From: Oscillospiraceae bacterium
GTDB lineage: Bacteria; Bacillota; Clostridia; Oscillospirales; Oscillospiraceae
Direction of reading: 5' to 3'
Assembly (NCBI GenBank): GCA_017399325.1
Contig: JAFQDY010000200.1
Span: 1-9,154 of the forward strand
DNA: 9,154 nt
The notes below the pieces were generated by a model. The model searched no databases and was not told where the DNA came from. It saw nothing but the letters and a program-made list of their open reading frames with translations. Positions 1 through 5,597 of the stretch are shown one piece after another. The position numbers and the translations under genes were made by a program. Positions within the stretch are counted from its first letter, which is position 1; every line of letters begins with the position of its first letter.

Positions 1-239
1 AACCAGCCGCCCACGATGGCCATGACCACAGCGGTGATGGCCTTGGCCCCCCTGCCCTTTTTGCTGAAAATGGCCGAGACACCGGAGCCGATGCCAATGA
101 GGATGATCACGCCGCCCAGAAGCTTGGAGATCAGTGCCGTAGCGGAGTCAGGATTGAAGATCAGGATCAGGCCCAGCACCATCACCAGCACCGGAGCCAG
201 AAACAGACGGATATAGGAAAGGATATCTTCTTTTTTCAT
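1..239 (-). CDS. DUF308/HdeD-like small membrane protein, N-terminal part (gene runs off the left edge)
   Basis: The minus strand is open from an ATG at 239-237 to the window edge, giving 79 codons of an incomplete protein that begins MKKEDILSYIRLFLAPVLVM. After a short charged N-terminus there is a hydrophobic helix (about residues 9-27), the turn FNPDSATA, a second helix (about 36-57) rich in Gly/Ile, a basic stretch SKKGRGAK, and the start of a third helix. Paired helices joined by an 'NPD' turn resemble the DUF308/HdeD membrane family, whose biochemical role is mostly unknown; this is recognition by eye only. The start is supported by a GAGGTGA ribosome binding site a few bases upstream and by a perfect consensus promoter whose predicted transcript starts about 12 nt before the ATG. 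It is transcribed in the same direction as the csoR-like gene but behind that gene's terminator, so it is probably a separate unit. Confidence 0.6.
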   Translation of the reverse strand, partial: MKKEDILSYIRLFLAPVLVMVLGLILIFNPDSATALISKLLGGVIILIGIGSGVSAIFSKKGRGAKAITAVVMAIVGGW

Positions 240-257
240 AGAAATCACCTCATAAAC

Positions 258-286
258 ATTATAACCGTTTCCGGGTACCGTGTCAA
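258..286 (-). promoter_or_regulatory. Perfect consensus sigma-A promoter for the DUF308-like gene
   Basis: On the minus strand TTGACA (286-281) and TATAAT (263-258) are separated by exactly 17 nt. Both hexamers match the consensus at all positions. The predicted start of transcription is near 251, leaving a very short leader with the GAGGTGA ribosome binding site. Confidence 0.85.
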
Positions 287-294
287 ACAGCAAA

Positions 295-363
295 TAAAAA
301 GACTGTCATCGCGTTTCCCCTTGCCCGGAGCCTTGCACAGATCCTGGGGCCCCGCAATGACAG
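295..363 (-). terminator. csoR terminator built on a TGTCATTGCG-ended inverted repeat
   Basis: Just past the csoR-like stop codon the minus strand reads CTGTCATTGCG (363-353), a GC-rich interior containing GGGGCCCC, then CGCGATGACAG (313-303), followed by TCTTTTTATTT. The two 11-nt arms pair throughout with one G-T wobble, and the T-run follows immediately, so it can act as an intrinsic terminator with a large, internally foldable loop. The end sequence TGTCATTGCG resembles the ends of palindromic intergenic repeats known from several bacterial genomes; that resemblance is from memory and was not searched. Confidence 0.65.
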
Positions 364-369
364 GTATTT

Positions 370-696
370 TTATTTCATAAACTTGTCGATGGCCTGGCAC
401 AGGTCGTCGATGGCGTCTTCGTCACCGGCGGTTACCGCGTCCACCATACAGTGGTGGATATGGTCTTTCAAAATCACTTTGCCCGTATTGTCCAAGGCAG
501 AACGGACCGCCGCCAACTGGACCAGAACTTCCGAACAGTCATAGCCCTCTTCCACCATCCGCTTGACCTTTTCCAAGTGGCCGATGGCCCGGGCAAGGCG
601 GTTGATGACCGCTTTCTGATTTTCGTGGACATGGCCGTGGGAATGGGCAAGACCGTGGGCGTGCATATAGGAATGGTCGTGGATCTCTTTCTCCAT
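370..696 (-). CDS. csoR: CsoR/RcnR-family metal-sensing repressor with a histidine-rich N-terminus
   Basis: A 108-residue all-helical DNA-binding repressor of the DUF156 family (CsoR/RcnR/FrmR), which binds GC-tract operators and leaves DNA when it binds its metal. The core NRLARAIGHLEKVKRMVEEG (residues 32-51) and the block YDCSEVLVQLAAVRSAL (52-68) are typical. Candidate ligands Cys54, His79 and Cys83 keep the spacing of the Cys-His-Cys Cu(I) site of CsoR (25 and 4 residues apart), which argues for copper rather than the nickel/cobalt site of RcnR. Unusually, residues 6-24 carry eight histidines (HDH, HAH, HSHGHVH), so another metal is possible. ATG 696 is chosen over the in-frame ATG at 729 because the latter lies inside the predicted -10 box, while AAGGCGG precedes 696. 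No copper ATPase or chaperone gene lies in the window, so the regulated genes are unknown; self-regulation is likely. Confidence 0.88.
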   Translation of the reverse strand: MEKEIHDHSYMHAHGLAHSHGHVHENQKAVINRLARAIGHLEKVKRMVEEGYDCSEVLVQLAAVRSALDNTGKVILKDHIHHCMVDAVTAGDEDAIDDLCQAIDKFMK

Positions 697-724
697 TGTT
701 CCGCCTTCTTTCTGTGTTTTCCTT

Positions 725-753
725 ATCATACTCTATTTTGGCGAAAGTTGCAA
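725..753 (-). promoter_or_regulatory. Promoter of the csoR-like gene
   Basis: On the minus strand TTGCAA (753-748) and TATGAT (730-725) are 17 nt apart. The -10 box contains the upstream in-frame ATG of the repressor frame, which rules that ATG out as a start. Transcription should begin near 718, about 22 nt before ATG 696. Confidence 0.7.
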
Positions 754-769
754 CCCCCGAAGGGGGTTG
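751..769. promoter_or_regulatory. Candidate CsoR-type operator (GC-tract palindrome)
   Basis: CAACCCCC-GAA-GGGGGTTG is a perfect 8-bp inverted repeat with a 3-nt centre. It overlaps the outer half of the csoR -35 box and lies about 50 bp upstream of the divergent peptidase gene. CsoR/RcnR proteins are known to bind short palindromes with C/G tracts flanked by A/T, so this is the natural autoregulatory site. Its effect on the divergent gene is inference. Confidence 0.6.
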
Positions 770-820
770 TTTTTGGAACGCGGTTTTTGTAAGGGGCATA
801 TACTGCATAGAGGTGATTTT

Positions 821-1741
821 ATGGCGATCGTACGCACCGATATGCCCGTTTCGTCAGCGGAGACCCAGCGGGTGATTGGGGAAATCGTGGCAAAATATCC
901 CTTTGTGCGCACAGAATTACTGACAAGGACGGTGTTTCAGCGGCCTGTTTCCACGCTGGTGATCGGAAACGGGCCACGGAAGGTGATCTTCTCTGCGTCC
1001 CATCACGCAAATGAATGGATCACCACGCTGATCCTTTTGCAATTTGCAGAGGAGTTTGCCGAGGCGATTGCGTCGGGTGGGCAAATTTACGGTCGGAATG
1101 CGGGGGAGTTGGCCCGGGAAGTGACAATTTATATGGTGCCGCTGGTGGATCCCGACGGGGTGGACTTGGTGACCGGGGCGATCTTGCCGGGGAGCATTCA
1201 GTATGCGCTGGCGGAAGATCTGGCGCAGAACTATCCGGCGATCCCGTTTCCCGATGGGTGGAAGGCCAACCTTTTGGGGGTGGATCTGAATTTGCAGTAT
1301 CCCGCCGGGTGGGAGCAGGCACGGGAAATTAAGTTTGCGCAGGGGTTTGTCCAGCCCGGGCCCCGGGATTTTGTGGGCAGAGCGCCGCTTAATCAAGCGG
1401 AGTCCCGGGCGCTGGCGGGCTACACCCGGTTTATCGACCCTGCGCTGGTTTTGGCGTTTCATTCTCAAGGCAAGGAGATCTACTGGCAGTTTGGGGGGCT
1501 CTTTGTGCCGGGGGCAGAGGAACTGGGGCAGAAAATGGCCGACGCCAGCGGGTACACTTTGGCAAACACCCCTTACGAATCCGGCTTTGCCGGCTACAAA
1601 GACTGGTTCATTCAGGATTTTGGCAAGCCCGGTTACACAATCGAGGTGGGGCAGGGGGTCAATCCGCTGCCCATCAGCCAATTTGATGAGATTTACCGGG
1701 ATAATTTGCCGATTTTGGTGATTGCCGCGGCGGGAGGATAG
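821..1741 (+). CDS. M14-family zinc carboxypeptidase, gamma-D-glutamyl-diaminopimelate peptidase type
   Basis: A 306-residue metallopeptidase of the M14 carboxypeptidase fold. Visible zinc ligands are His62 and Glu65 in SHHANEW, and His214 in LAFHSQGKEIYW; the catalytic acid is Glu275 in TIEVGQG. DPDGVDL (110-116) and GVDLNLQYPAGWE (153-165) are family blocks; the HSQGKEIYW context resembles gamma-D-glutamyl-L-diamino-acid endopeptidase I (Bacillus YqgT/ENP1), which cuts peptidoglycan stem peptides. There is no signal peptide and no LysM domain, so it probably acts in the cytoplasm on recycled murein peptides. The classical Asn-Arg pair of carboxypeptidase A is Asn157-Leu158 here. ATG 821 is chosen because AGAGGTGA lies 4 nt upstream; the frame is open to 767. 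A TATACT at 799-804 is a possible -10 box, but no good -35 goes with it. The gene is divergent from the csoR-like gene. Confidence 0.85.
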   Translation: MAIVRTDMPVSSAETQRVIGEIVAKYPFVRTELLTRTVFQRPVSTLVIGNGPRKVIFSASHHANEWITTLILLQFAEEFAEAIASGGQIYGRNAGELAREVTIYMVPLVDPDGVDLVTGAILPGSIQYALAEDLAQNYPAIPFPDGWKANLLGVDLNLQYPAGWEQAREIKFAQGFVQPGPRDFVGRAPLNQAESRALAGYTRFIDPALVLAFHSQGKEIYWQFGGLFVPGAEELGQKMADASGYTLANTPYESGFAGYKDWFIQDFGKPGYTIEVGQGVNPLPISQFDEIYRDNLPILVIAAAGG

Positions 1742-1751
1742 GGAAAACGGC

Positions 1752-1779
1752 TTGCTTTTTTCTGCCAAAATGGTATAAT
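1752..1779 (+). promoter_or_regulatory. Extended -10 promoter for the four-helix membrane protein gene
   Basis: TATAAT (1774-1779) is preceded by TGG (1771-1773), giving an extended -10 element. A poor -35, TTGCTT (1752-1757), is 16 nt upstream. The predicted transcript begins near 1786 and has a leader of about 80 nt before ATG 1865. Confidence 0.7.
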
Positions 1780-1864
1780 AAAGTTATCTTGAGTTTGGCT
1801 CGGATAACAAAGAGAGAATGCTTGCTGCGCAGGGCCGCGGCAGATACACGAGGAGGAAATTTTA

Positions 1865-3004
1865 ATGAAAGCGTTGAAAGTAGTATGTGGCATTTTGGCG
1901 GGATTTCTCAGTGCTGTGTTGGTGTTTTTGCTGATCGCAGCGCCGATTTTACTGTCTGTTCTGGATGTTCTGAAGCCTGAAACCATCACCAATGCGTTCA
2001 GCAGCCTGATCGCCGGCGCAACTTCTTCTGCCAAGGAAGAGGAGATGGTGATCCAAACCGTAAGCACAGAGGGTGTGCGGCTTACCTTGCTGGCTGACGG
2101 CGATACTGCCGCTGCCACCGGTTCGCAAAACATTGTAAGTTCCCTGATCACCCCGGAGATGGTGAAGGATATGCTGGGCGTGGAAGTGGATGCCAACGCG
2201 CTGCAGAATATTTTGAAGTCTGAAGCCGCAACCAACACAATGAATGATATTCTGGGTGCGTATACGGAAGGTTTGACCGGCTCCGGCAAGGGAGAGGGCC
2301 TCACCGCAGAGACCATTAAGAAGATCGCCAGCGAAAACATCGACAAGATCGTGGATGTGCTGCAGGCTGAAGTTCCCGCAATGGCAGAAAAACCCAAGGA
2401 AGAACTGAAGGTCGAGATCCAGACCGCGATCGAGAACAATGCGGACAACATCGTTGCTGCGCTGCCCAAGGCTGAGGATCTGAAGGAAGAACTGCTGGGT
2501 TCCCTCAATGCCGCCGTGCAGAAGTTGGTCAACGCTTGCCTGTGGTGCATCGGCAACAAGGGCCTGGTCAACTGGATCTGCGCAGGCGCTTTCCTGCTGC
2601 TGTGCGTGCTCATTTTCTTCCTGCGCTTCTGGGGATTTAAGGGCCTGCGCCAACTGGCCATCGATATGTTCGTCGGCGGCGGCATTGGTCTGCTGTTGAG
2701 CGTAGCATTGAAGGTGGCTGGTACCAAGATCCCTGAACTGATGAAGGGTCAGGCTGCTATGGCGTCCGGCGTGATCACCACAGTTACCACCGCGCTGGGC
2801 GACGGTATGCTTTGGAGAACCGTCGTGATCGTGGTCGCCGGCGGTGTGTCTCTGGCCGGCTACATTGTACTTAAGAAGGTCAGAAAGGCTGCCGCTGAGG
2901 AAGAAGTGTCCTTCCAGGCGCTGATGGAAGAAGTGGAAATGGCAGACGCGGAAGAAGAAACAGTAGTTGCGGAAGAAGAAACAGTAGTTGCGGAAGAAGC
3001 ATAA
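1865..3004 (+). CDS. Unrecognised membrane protein with an extracytoplasmic helical domain and acidic repeat tail
   Basis: I do not recognise this 379-residue protein. It starts with one long hydrophobic helix (about residues 5-32), followed by some 200 polar residues rich in Glu, Lys, Ala and Asn with helical character. These include ETIKKIASENIDKIVDVL and ELKVEIQTAIENNADNIV. Three more hydrophobic helices follow (about 236-257, 268-287, 319-336), then an acidic tail (340-379) ending in two and a half copies of AEEETVV. This predicts four membrane spans, the 33-235 segment outside the cell and both ends inside. The start is firm: AGGAGG at 1851-1856 lies 8 nt before ATG 1865. It has its own promoter and a strong terminator, so it is a single-gene unit. 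The long minus-strand frames opposite it are codon-bias shadows. A cell-envelope role is possible, but nothing in the sequence specifies one. Confidence 0.85.
   Translation: MKALKVVCGILAGFLSAVLVFLLIAAPILLSVLDVLKPETITNAFSSLIAGATSSAKEEEMVIQTVSTEGVRLTLLADGDTAAATGSQNIVSSLITPEMVKDMLGVEVDANALQNILKSEAATNTMNDILGAYTEGLTGSGKGEGLTAETIKKIASENIDKIVDVLQAEVPAMAEKPKEELKVEIQTAIENNADNIVAALPKAEDLKEELLGSLNAAVQKLVNACLWCIGNKGLVNWICAGAFLLLCVLIFFLRFWGFKGLRQLAIDMFVGGGIGLLLSVALKVAGTKIPELMKGQAAMASGVITTVTTALGDGMLWRTVVIVVAGGVSLAGYIVLKKVRKAAAEEEVSFQALMEEVEMADAEEETVVAEEETVVAEEA
2948..2998 (+). repeat. 21-bp tandem repeat encoding AEEETVV
   Basis: Two identical 21-bp units (2948-2968 and 2969-2989), each reading Ala-Glu-Glu-Glu-Thr-Val-Val, are followed by a 9-nt partial third unit at 2990-2998. 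The repeat is in frame at the 3' end of the membrane protein gene, so copy-number change would lengthen the acidic tail by seven residues per unit. Confidence 0.95.
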
Positions 3005-3019
3005 AACTGTATAATAATC

Positions 3020-3059
3020 AGAAACCCTTGCAGAATTTGCAAGGGTTTCTTGCGTTTTC
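3020..3059 (+). terminator. Intrinsic terminator of the membrane protein gene
   Basis: AGAAACCCTTGCA (3020-3032) and TGCAAGGGTTTCT (3038-3050) form a perfect 13-bp stem with the loop GAATT, followed by TGCGTTTT. It starts 16 nt after the stop codon. The run of T residues is interrupted. Confidence 0.85.
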
Positions 3060-3077
3060 ATGGATTTGTGGTATACT
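3050..3077 (+). promoter_or_regulatory. Extended -10 promoter for the GtrA-family gene
   Basis: TATACT (3072-3077) is preceded by TGG (3069-3071), an extended -10. A weak -35, TTGCGT (3050-3055), is 16 nt upstream and overlaps the end of the preceding terminator stem. A GGGAGG ribosome binding site follows at 3094-3099. Confidence 0.65.
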
Positions 3078-3106
3078 GGTCTGTAGAAAGAAAGGGAGGA
3101 TTTCCT

Positions 3107-3505
3107 ATGAAAAAAGAATCTTTATGGCAAGTGATCAAATATACCTTGTTTTCTGTATCTGCGGGTATTATTCAGGCGGCAAGTTTTGCCCTTTTGTTCA
3201 ATCTCATTTTGCGGTCAAAAGCCCAATGGTACTGGGCCTGCCACATTACGGCGCTGATCCTGTCCATTTTGTGGAACTTCACATTGAACCGGAAATACAC
3301 ATTCCAGTCTGCCGCCAATGTGCCGGTGGCTATGCTGAAAGTGGCGGCGTTCTATCTGGTGTTCACCCCGGTGTCTGCGTGGCTGGGGCAACTGCTGGTG
3401 GATATGGGCTGGGCGGGCCTTTTGGTGGAGGCGCTGACCATGGTGGTGAACTTCGTGCTGGAATTTCTGTTCTTTAAGTACGTTGTTTTTCGGGATAAGA
3501 AATAA
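3107..3505 (+). CDS. GtrA-family small membrane protein
   Basis: A 132-residue, four-helix membrane protein (spans about 12-33, 43-60, 76-96 and 103-125). The signature is the end of the second helix, LWNFTLNRKYTF (Asn57, Asn61-Arg62, Phe66), matching the NF-x-NR-x-W/Y-x-F block of the GtrA family. Members are known or thought to move polyprenyl-phosphate-linked sugars across the membrane for glycosylation of cell-wall polymers or lipopolysaccharide. No glycosyltransferase is next to it here, so the substrate cannot be inferred. ATG 3107 is preferred to upstream in-frame starts because GGGAGG lies 7 nt before it and the -10 box at 3072-3077 excludes earlier starts. The last residues FRDKK form a short basic tail. 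Its promoter and the next gene's promoter suggest an independent unit, although no terminator is seen after it. Confidence 0.85.
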   Translation: MKKESLWQVIKYTLFSVSAGIIQAASFALLFNLILRSKAQWYWACHITALILSILWNFTLNRKYTFQSAANVPVAMLKVAAFYLVFTPVSAWLGQLLVDMGWAGLLVEALTMVVNFVLEFLFFKYVVFRDKK

Positions 3506-3517
3506 TTCACATACCTC

Positions 3518-3546
3518 TTGCAAGTTTTGCTGTTTAATGGTATTAT
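3518..3546 (+). promoter_or_regulatory. Promoter of the transketolase operon
   Basis: TTGCAA (3518-3523) and TATTAT (3541-3546) are separated by 17 nt, with TGG (3538-3540) extending the -10 box. The transcript should start near 3553, about 46 nt before the first transketolase ATG. No riboswitch-like structure is seen in that leader. Confidence 0.75.
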
Positions 3547-3598
3547 ATATTCGATGACTATGGCCCGATTTGGGTTAGATAAAATAAGGAGGAAAACC

Positions 3599-4441
3599 AT
3601 GACTTCCAGTGAAAAGAAACAACTGCAAATCACTGCCTGCAAAGTTCGGATGGGCGTAATCGAGTCCACCTACGGCGCAAAGGCAGGACATCCCGGCGGC
3701 AGCTTGTCCGCAGCAGAGGTGTATACCTATCTGTACTTCAAAGAAATGAACATCGATCCCAAGAATCCCAAGTGGGAAGACAGAGATCGCTTTGTTCTGT
3801 CCAAGGGTCACACCACCCCCGGCCTGTACTCCGTGCTGGCTAACCGTGGCTTCTTCCCCGTGGAAGACCTGCCCACTTTCCGTCACATCGACTCTTACCT
3901 GCAGGGCCACCCCAATATGAATATGGTCCCCGGCGTGGATATGTCTACCGGTTCTTTGGGCCAGGGCGTTTCCGTGGCTACCGGTATGGCTCTGGCTGCT
4001 AAGCACACCGGCAAGACCAACCGTGTTTACTCCCTGCTGGGCGACGGCGAAATTCAGGAAGGTCAGGTTTGGGAAGCATGTATGGCTGCTGCCCACTACA
4101 AACTGGACAACCTGTGCATCATCATTGACAACAACGGCCTGCAGATCGATGGCAACATCGCTGACGTTATGAGTCCGTATCCCATCGTTGACAAGTTGGT
4201 TGCCTTCGGTTTTGAAGTTGCTGCCGTTGACGGCCACAACTTTGACGAACTGGAAGATGCATTCAATAAAGCAAGAGAAACTAAGGGCAAGCCCTTTGCC
4301 ATCGTGATGAACACCATCAAGGGCAAGGACGTTTCCTTTATGGAAAACGATGCCGGCTGGCACGGCAAGGCTCCCAACGACGCTGAATATGCACAGGCCA
4401 TGAGCGAACTGAAAGCAAAACTGGCAGAATTGGAGGCATAA
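3599..4441 (+). CDS. tkt: Transketolase, N-terminal (thiamine-diphosphate binding) subunit
   Basis: A 280-residue subunit matching the N-terminal third of full-length transketolase. Together with the next gene it transfers two-carbon ketol units between sugar phosphates in the cytoplasm (non-oxidative pentose phosphate pathway), using thiamine diphosphate and Mg2+. The cofactor motif is GDGEIQEGQVWEA (148-160) followed by DNN (177-179), the usual GDG-x(about 27)-NN spacing. GHPGGSLSAAEVY (30-42), SKGHTTPGLYS (68-78) and STGSLGQGVSVATG (116-129) are conserved pocket segments; His31, His71 and His104 are candidate catalytic or substrate-contact histidines. ATG 3599 is chosen because AAGGAGG lies 6 nt upstream (3586-3592); an in-frame TTG at 3518 is the -35 box itself. 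The split is common in Clostridia. The closest alternative is a 1-deoxyxylulose-5-phosphate synthase-like enzyme, but the two-gene layout and the motifs favour transketolase. Confidence 0.95.
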   Translation: MTSSEKKQLQITACKVRMGVIESTYGAKAGHPGGSLSAAEVYTYLYFKEMNIDPKNPKWEDRDRFVLSKGHTTPGLYSVLANRGFFPVEDLPTFRHIDSYLQGHPNMNMVPGVDMSTGSLGQGVSVATGMALAAKHTGKTNRVYSLLGDGEIQEGQVWEACMAAAHYKLDNLCIIIDNNGLQIDGNIADVMSPYPIVDKLVAFGFEVAAVDGHNFDELEDAFNKARETKGKPFAIVMNTIKGKDVSFMENDAGWHGKAPNDAEYAQAMSELKAKLAELEA

Positions 4442-4443
4442 TT

Positions 4444-5385
4444 ATGGCAGATATGATCAAAATCGCAACCCGCGACAGTTACGGCAACGCTCTGAAAGAA
4501 TTGGGCGCTGAATTCGACAATCTGGTAGTTCTGGATGCCGACCTGGCAGGCGCTACCAAGACCGGCACTTTCAAGAAGGCTTTCCCCGACCGCCATTTCG
4601 ACTGCGGTATCGCTGAGGCCAATATGATCTGTATGGCCACCGGTATGTCTACCGCCGGCCTGGTGCCTTTTGCAAGTTCCTTCGCTATGTTCGCAGCCGG
4701 CCGCGCTTTCGAGCAGGTGCGTAACTCTATCGGTTACCCCCACCTGAATGTGAAGATCGGTGCGACCCACGGCGGTATCTCCGTCGGTGAAGACGGCGCA
4801 TCCCATCAGTGCTGCGAGGATTTCTCGCTGATGCGCGCGATCCCCGGTATGACCGTTATCTGCCCTGCCGACGATGTAGAGGCAAAGGCTGCTGTTCGCG
4901 CTGCTTACGAGATGAACGGCCCTGTTTACCTGCGCTTTGGTCGTCTGGCAGTGCCTGTATTCCATAAGGAAGGCTTCAAGTTTGAGATCGGCAAGGGCGA
5001 GATCCTGCGGGACGGCACCGATGTTGCCATCATTGCAAACGGCCTGCTGACTTATGAAGCCATCGAAGCCGGCGAGAAGTTGGCAGAGATGGGCATCAAC
5101 GCCATGATCATCAATATGGCTACCATTAAGCCTCTGGACGAGGAACTGGTCATTGCTGCTGCCAAGAAGTGCGGCAAGGTCATCACCTGCGAAGAGCACT
5201 CCATCATCGGCGGTCTGGGCGAAGCAGTTTGCGGCGTTCTGTCCGAGAAGTGCCCCACTGCCGTTAAGCGCATCGGCGTGAACGACGAGTTCGGCCACTC
5301 CGGTCCTGCCAAGGACCTGCTGAAGCAGTTCGGCCTGTGCTGCGACCACATTGTGGAAGTTGCAAAGGAATTCTGCGGCAAGTAA
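4444..5385 (+). CDS. tkt: Transketolase, C-terminal (pyrimidine-binding) subunit
   Basis: A 313-residue partner of the preceding gene, holding the pyrimidine-binding (Pyr) and C-terminal domains of transketolase. Glu58 in DCGIAEANM is the conserved glutamate that activates thiamine diphosphate. FASSFAMFAAGRAFEQVRNS (76-95) and ATHGGISVGEDGASHQ (107-122) are family blocks supplying the active-site His109 and His121. The C-terminal domain (about 190-313) has the Rossmann-like pattern DVAIIANGLLTYEAIEAGEKL and CEEHSIIGGLGEAV. Only two bases separate the previous stop from ATG 4444, and its GGAGG lies inside the end of the upstream gene (4431-4435), so the subunits are translationally coupled for equal production. 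A 15-bp terminator follows. Codon use suggests good expression. Confidence 0.95.
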   Translation: MADMIKIATRDSYGNALKELGAEFDNLVVLDADLAGATKTGTFKKAFPDRHFDCGIAEANMICMATGMSTAGLVPFASSFAMFAAGRAFEQVRNSIGYPHLNVKIGATHGGISVGEDGASHQCCEDFSLMRAIPGMTVICPADDVEAKAAVRAAYEMNGPVYLRFGRLAVPVFHKEGFKFEIGKGEILRDGTDVAIIANGLLTYEAIEAGEKLAEMGINAMIINMATIKPLDEELVIAAAKKCGKVITCEEHSIIGGLGEAVCGVLSEKCPTAVKRIGVNDEFGHSGPAKDLLKQFGLCCDHIVEVAKEFCGK

Positions 5386-5395
5386 TTGAAAAAAC

Positions 5396-5431
5396 AAGAT
5401 CCCGGATGCGGTTTCGCATCCGGGATCTTTT
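5396..5431 (+). terminator. Strong terminator of the transketolase operon
   Basis: AAGATCCCGGATGCG (5396-5410) and CGCATCCGGGATCTT (5415-5429) form a perfect 15-bp stem with a GTTT loop, followed by TTTATA. It begins 10 nt after the stop codon. An A-rich run on its left side may also give some function on the other strand. Confidence 0.92.
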
Positions 5432-5478
5432 ATAGGAAAAATATTATAAAAGACCTCCCGACTTTTATCATAATTCTC

Positions 5479-5519
5479 AGAAAACAGAGGGATCGCGCAG
5501 AAGTATCTGTTTTCTTTTT
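5479..5519 (+). terminator. Possible weak terminator or leader hairpin
   Basis: AGAAAACAGA (5479-5488) and TCTGTTTTCT (5506-5515) pair over 10 bp around a 17-nt loop, and the right arm runs into TTTT. It could be a second, back-up terminator behind the tkt operon or a structured part of a read-through leader. The stem is A/T-rich and the loop large, so it is weaker than the other terminators here. Confidence 0.4.
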
Positions 5520-5546
5520 GCACCTGTGGGCGCGGCGGTGCATAAA
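5518..5546 (+). promoter_or_regulatory. Candidate promoter of the cysteine-rich gene
   Basis: TTGCAC (5518-5523) and CATAAA (5541-5546) are 17 nt apart, matching the consensus at 4-5 and 4 positions. Transcription would start near 5553. The leader would hold a small hairpin, ATAAGC-GTTG-GCTTAT (5554-5569), just before the ribosome binding site GGGAGG (5585-5590). Confidence 0.5.
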
Positions 5547-5597
5547 CTGTCTCATAAGCGTTGGCTTATTCCCAAAACTTTATCGGGAGGTATTATA

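Noticed and set aside
697..729. Upstream ATG (729) as the start of the csoR-like protein
   Set aside because: It lies within the predicted -10 box TATGAT, so it would not be on the mRNA; ATG 696 has a ribosome binding site.
3010..3015. TATAAT just after the membrane protein stop codon
   Set aside because: No -35 box at proper distance and a terminator follows immediately, so it is probably chance in an A/T-rich spacer.
1693..3061. Long minus-strand frames (344 and 370 codons) opposite the four-helix membrane protein
   Set aside because: They arise from the regular codon use of the plus-strand gene, which has its own promoter, ribosome binding site and terminator. The minus-strand translations are rich in Ser or His/Gln without motifs.
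3599..5385. Transketolase in two genes as a possible frameshift or broken gene
   Set aside because: Each part has its own ribosome binding site and complete domains, and the split form is a normal arrangement in Clostridia and Archaea.
4096..5523. Open frame of 475 codons on the minus strand opposite the transketolase genes
   Set aside because: It is a codon-bias shadow of two certain genes: no ribosome binding site, and a low-complexity translation with no family resemblance.
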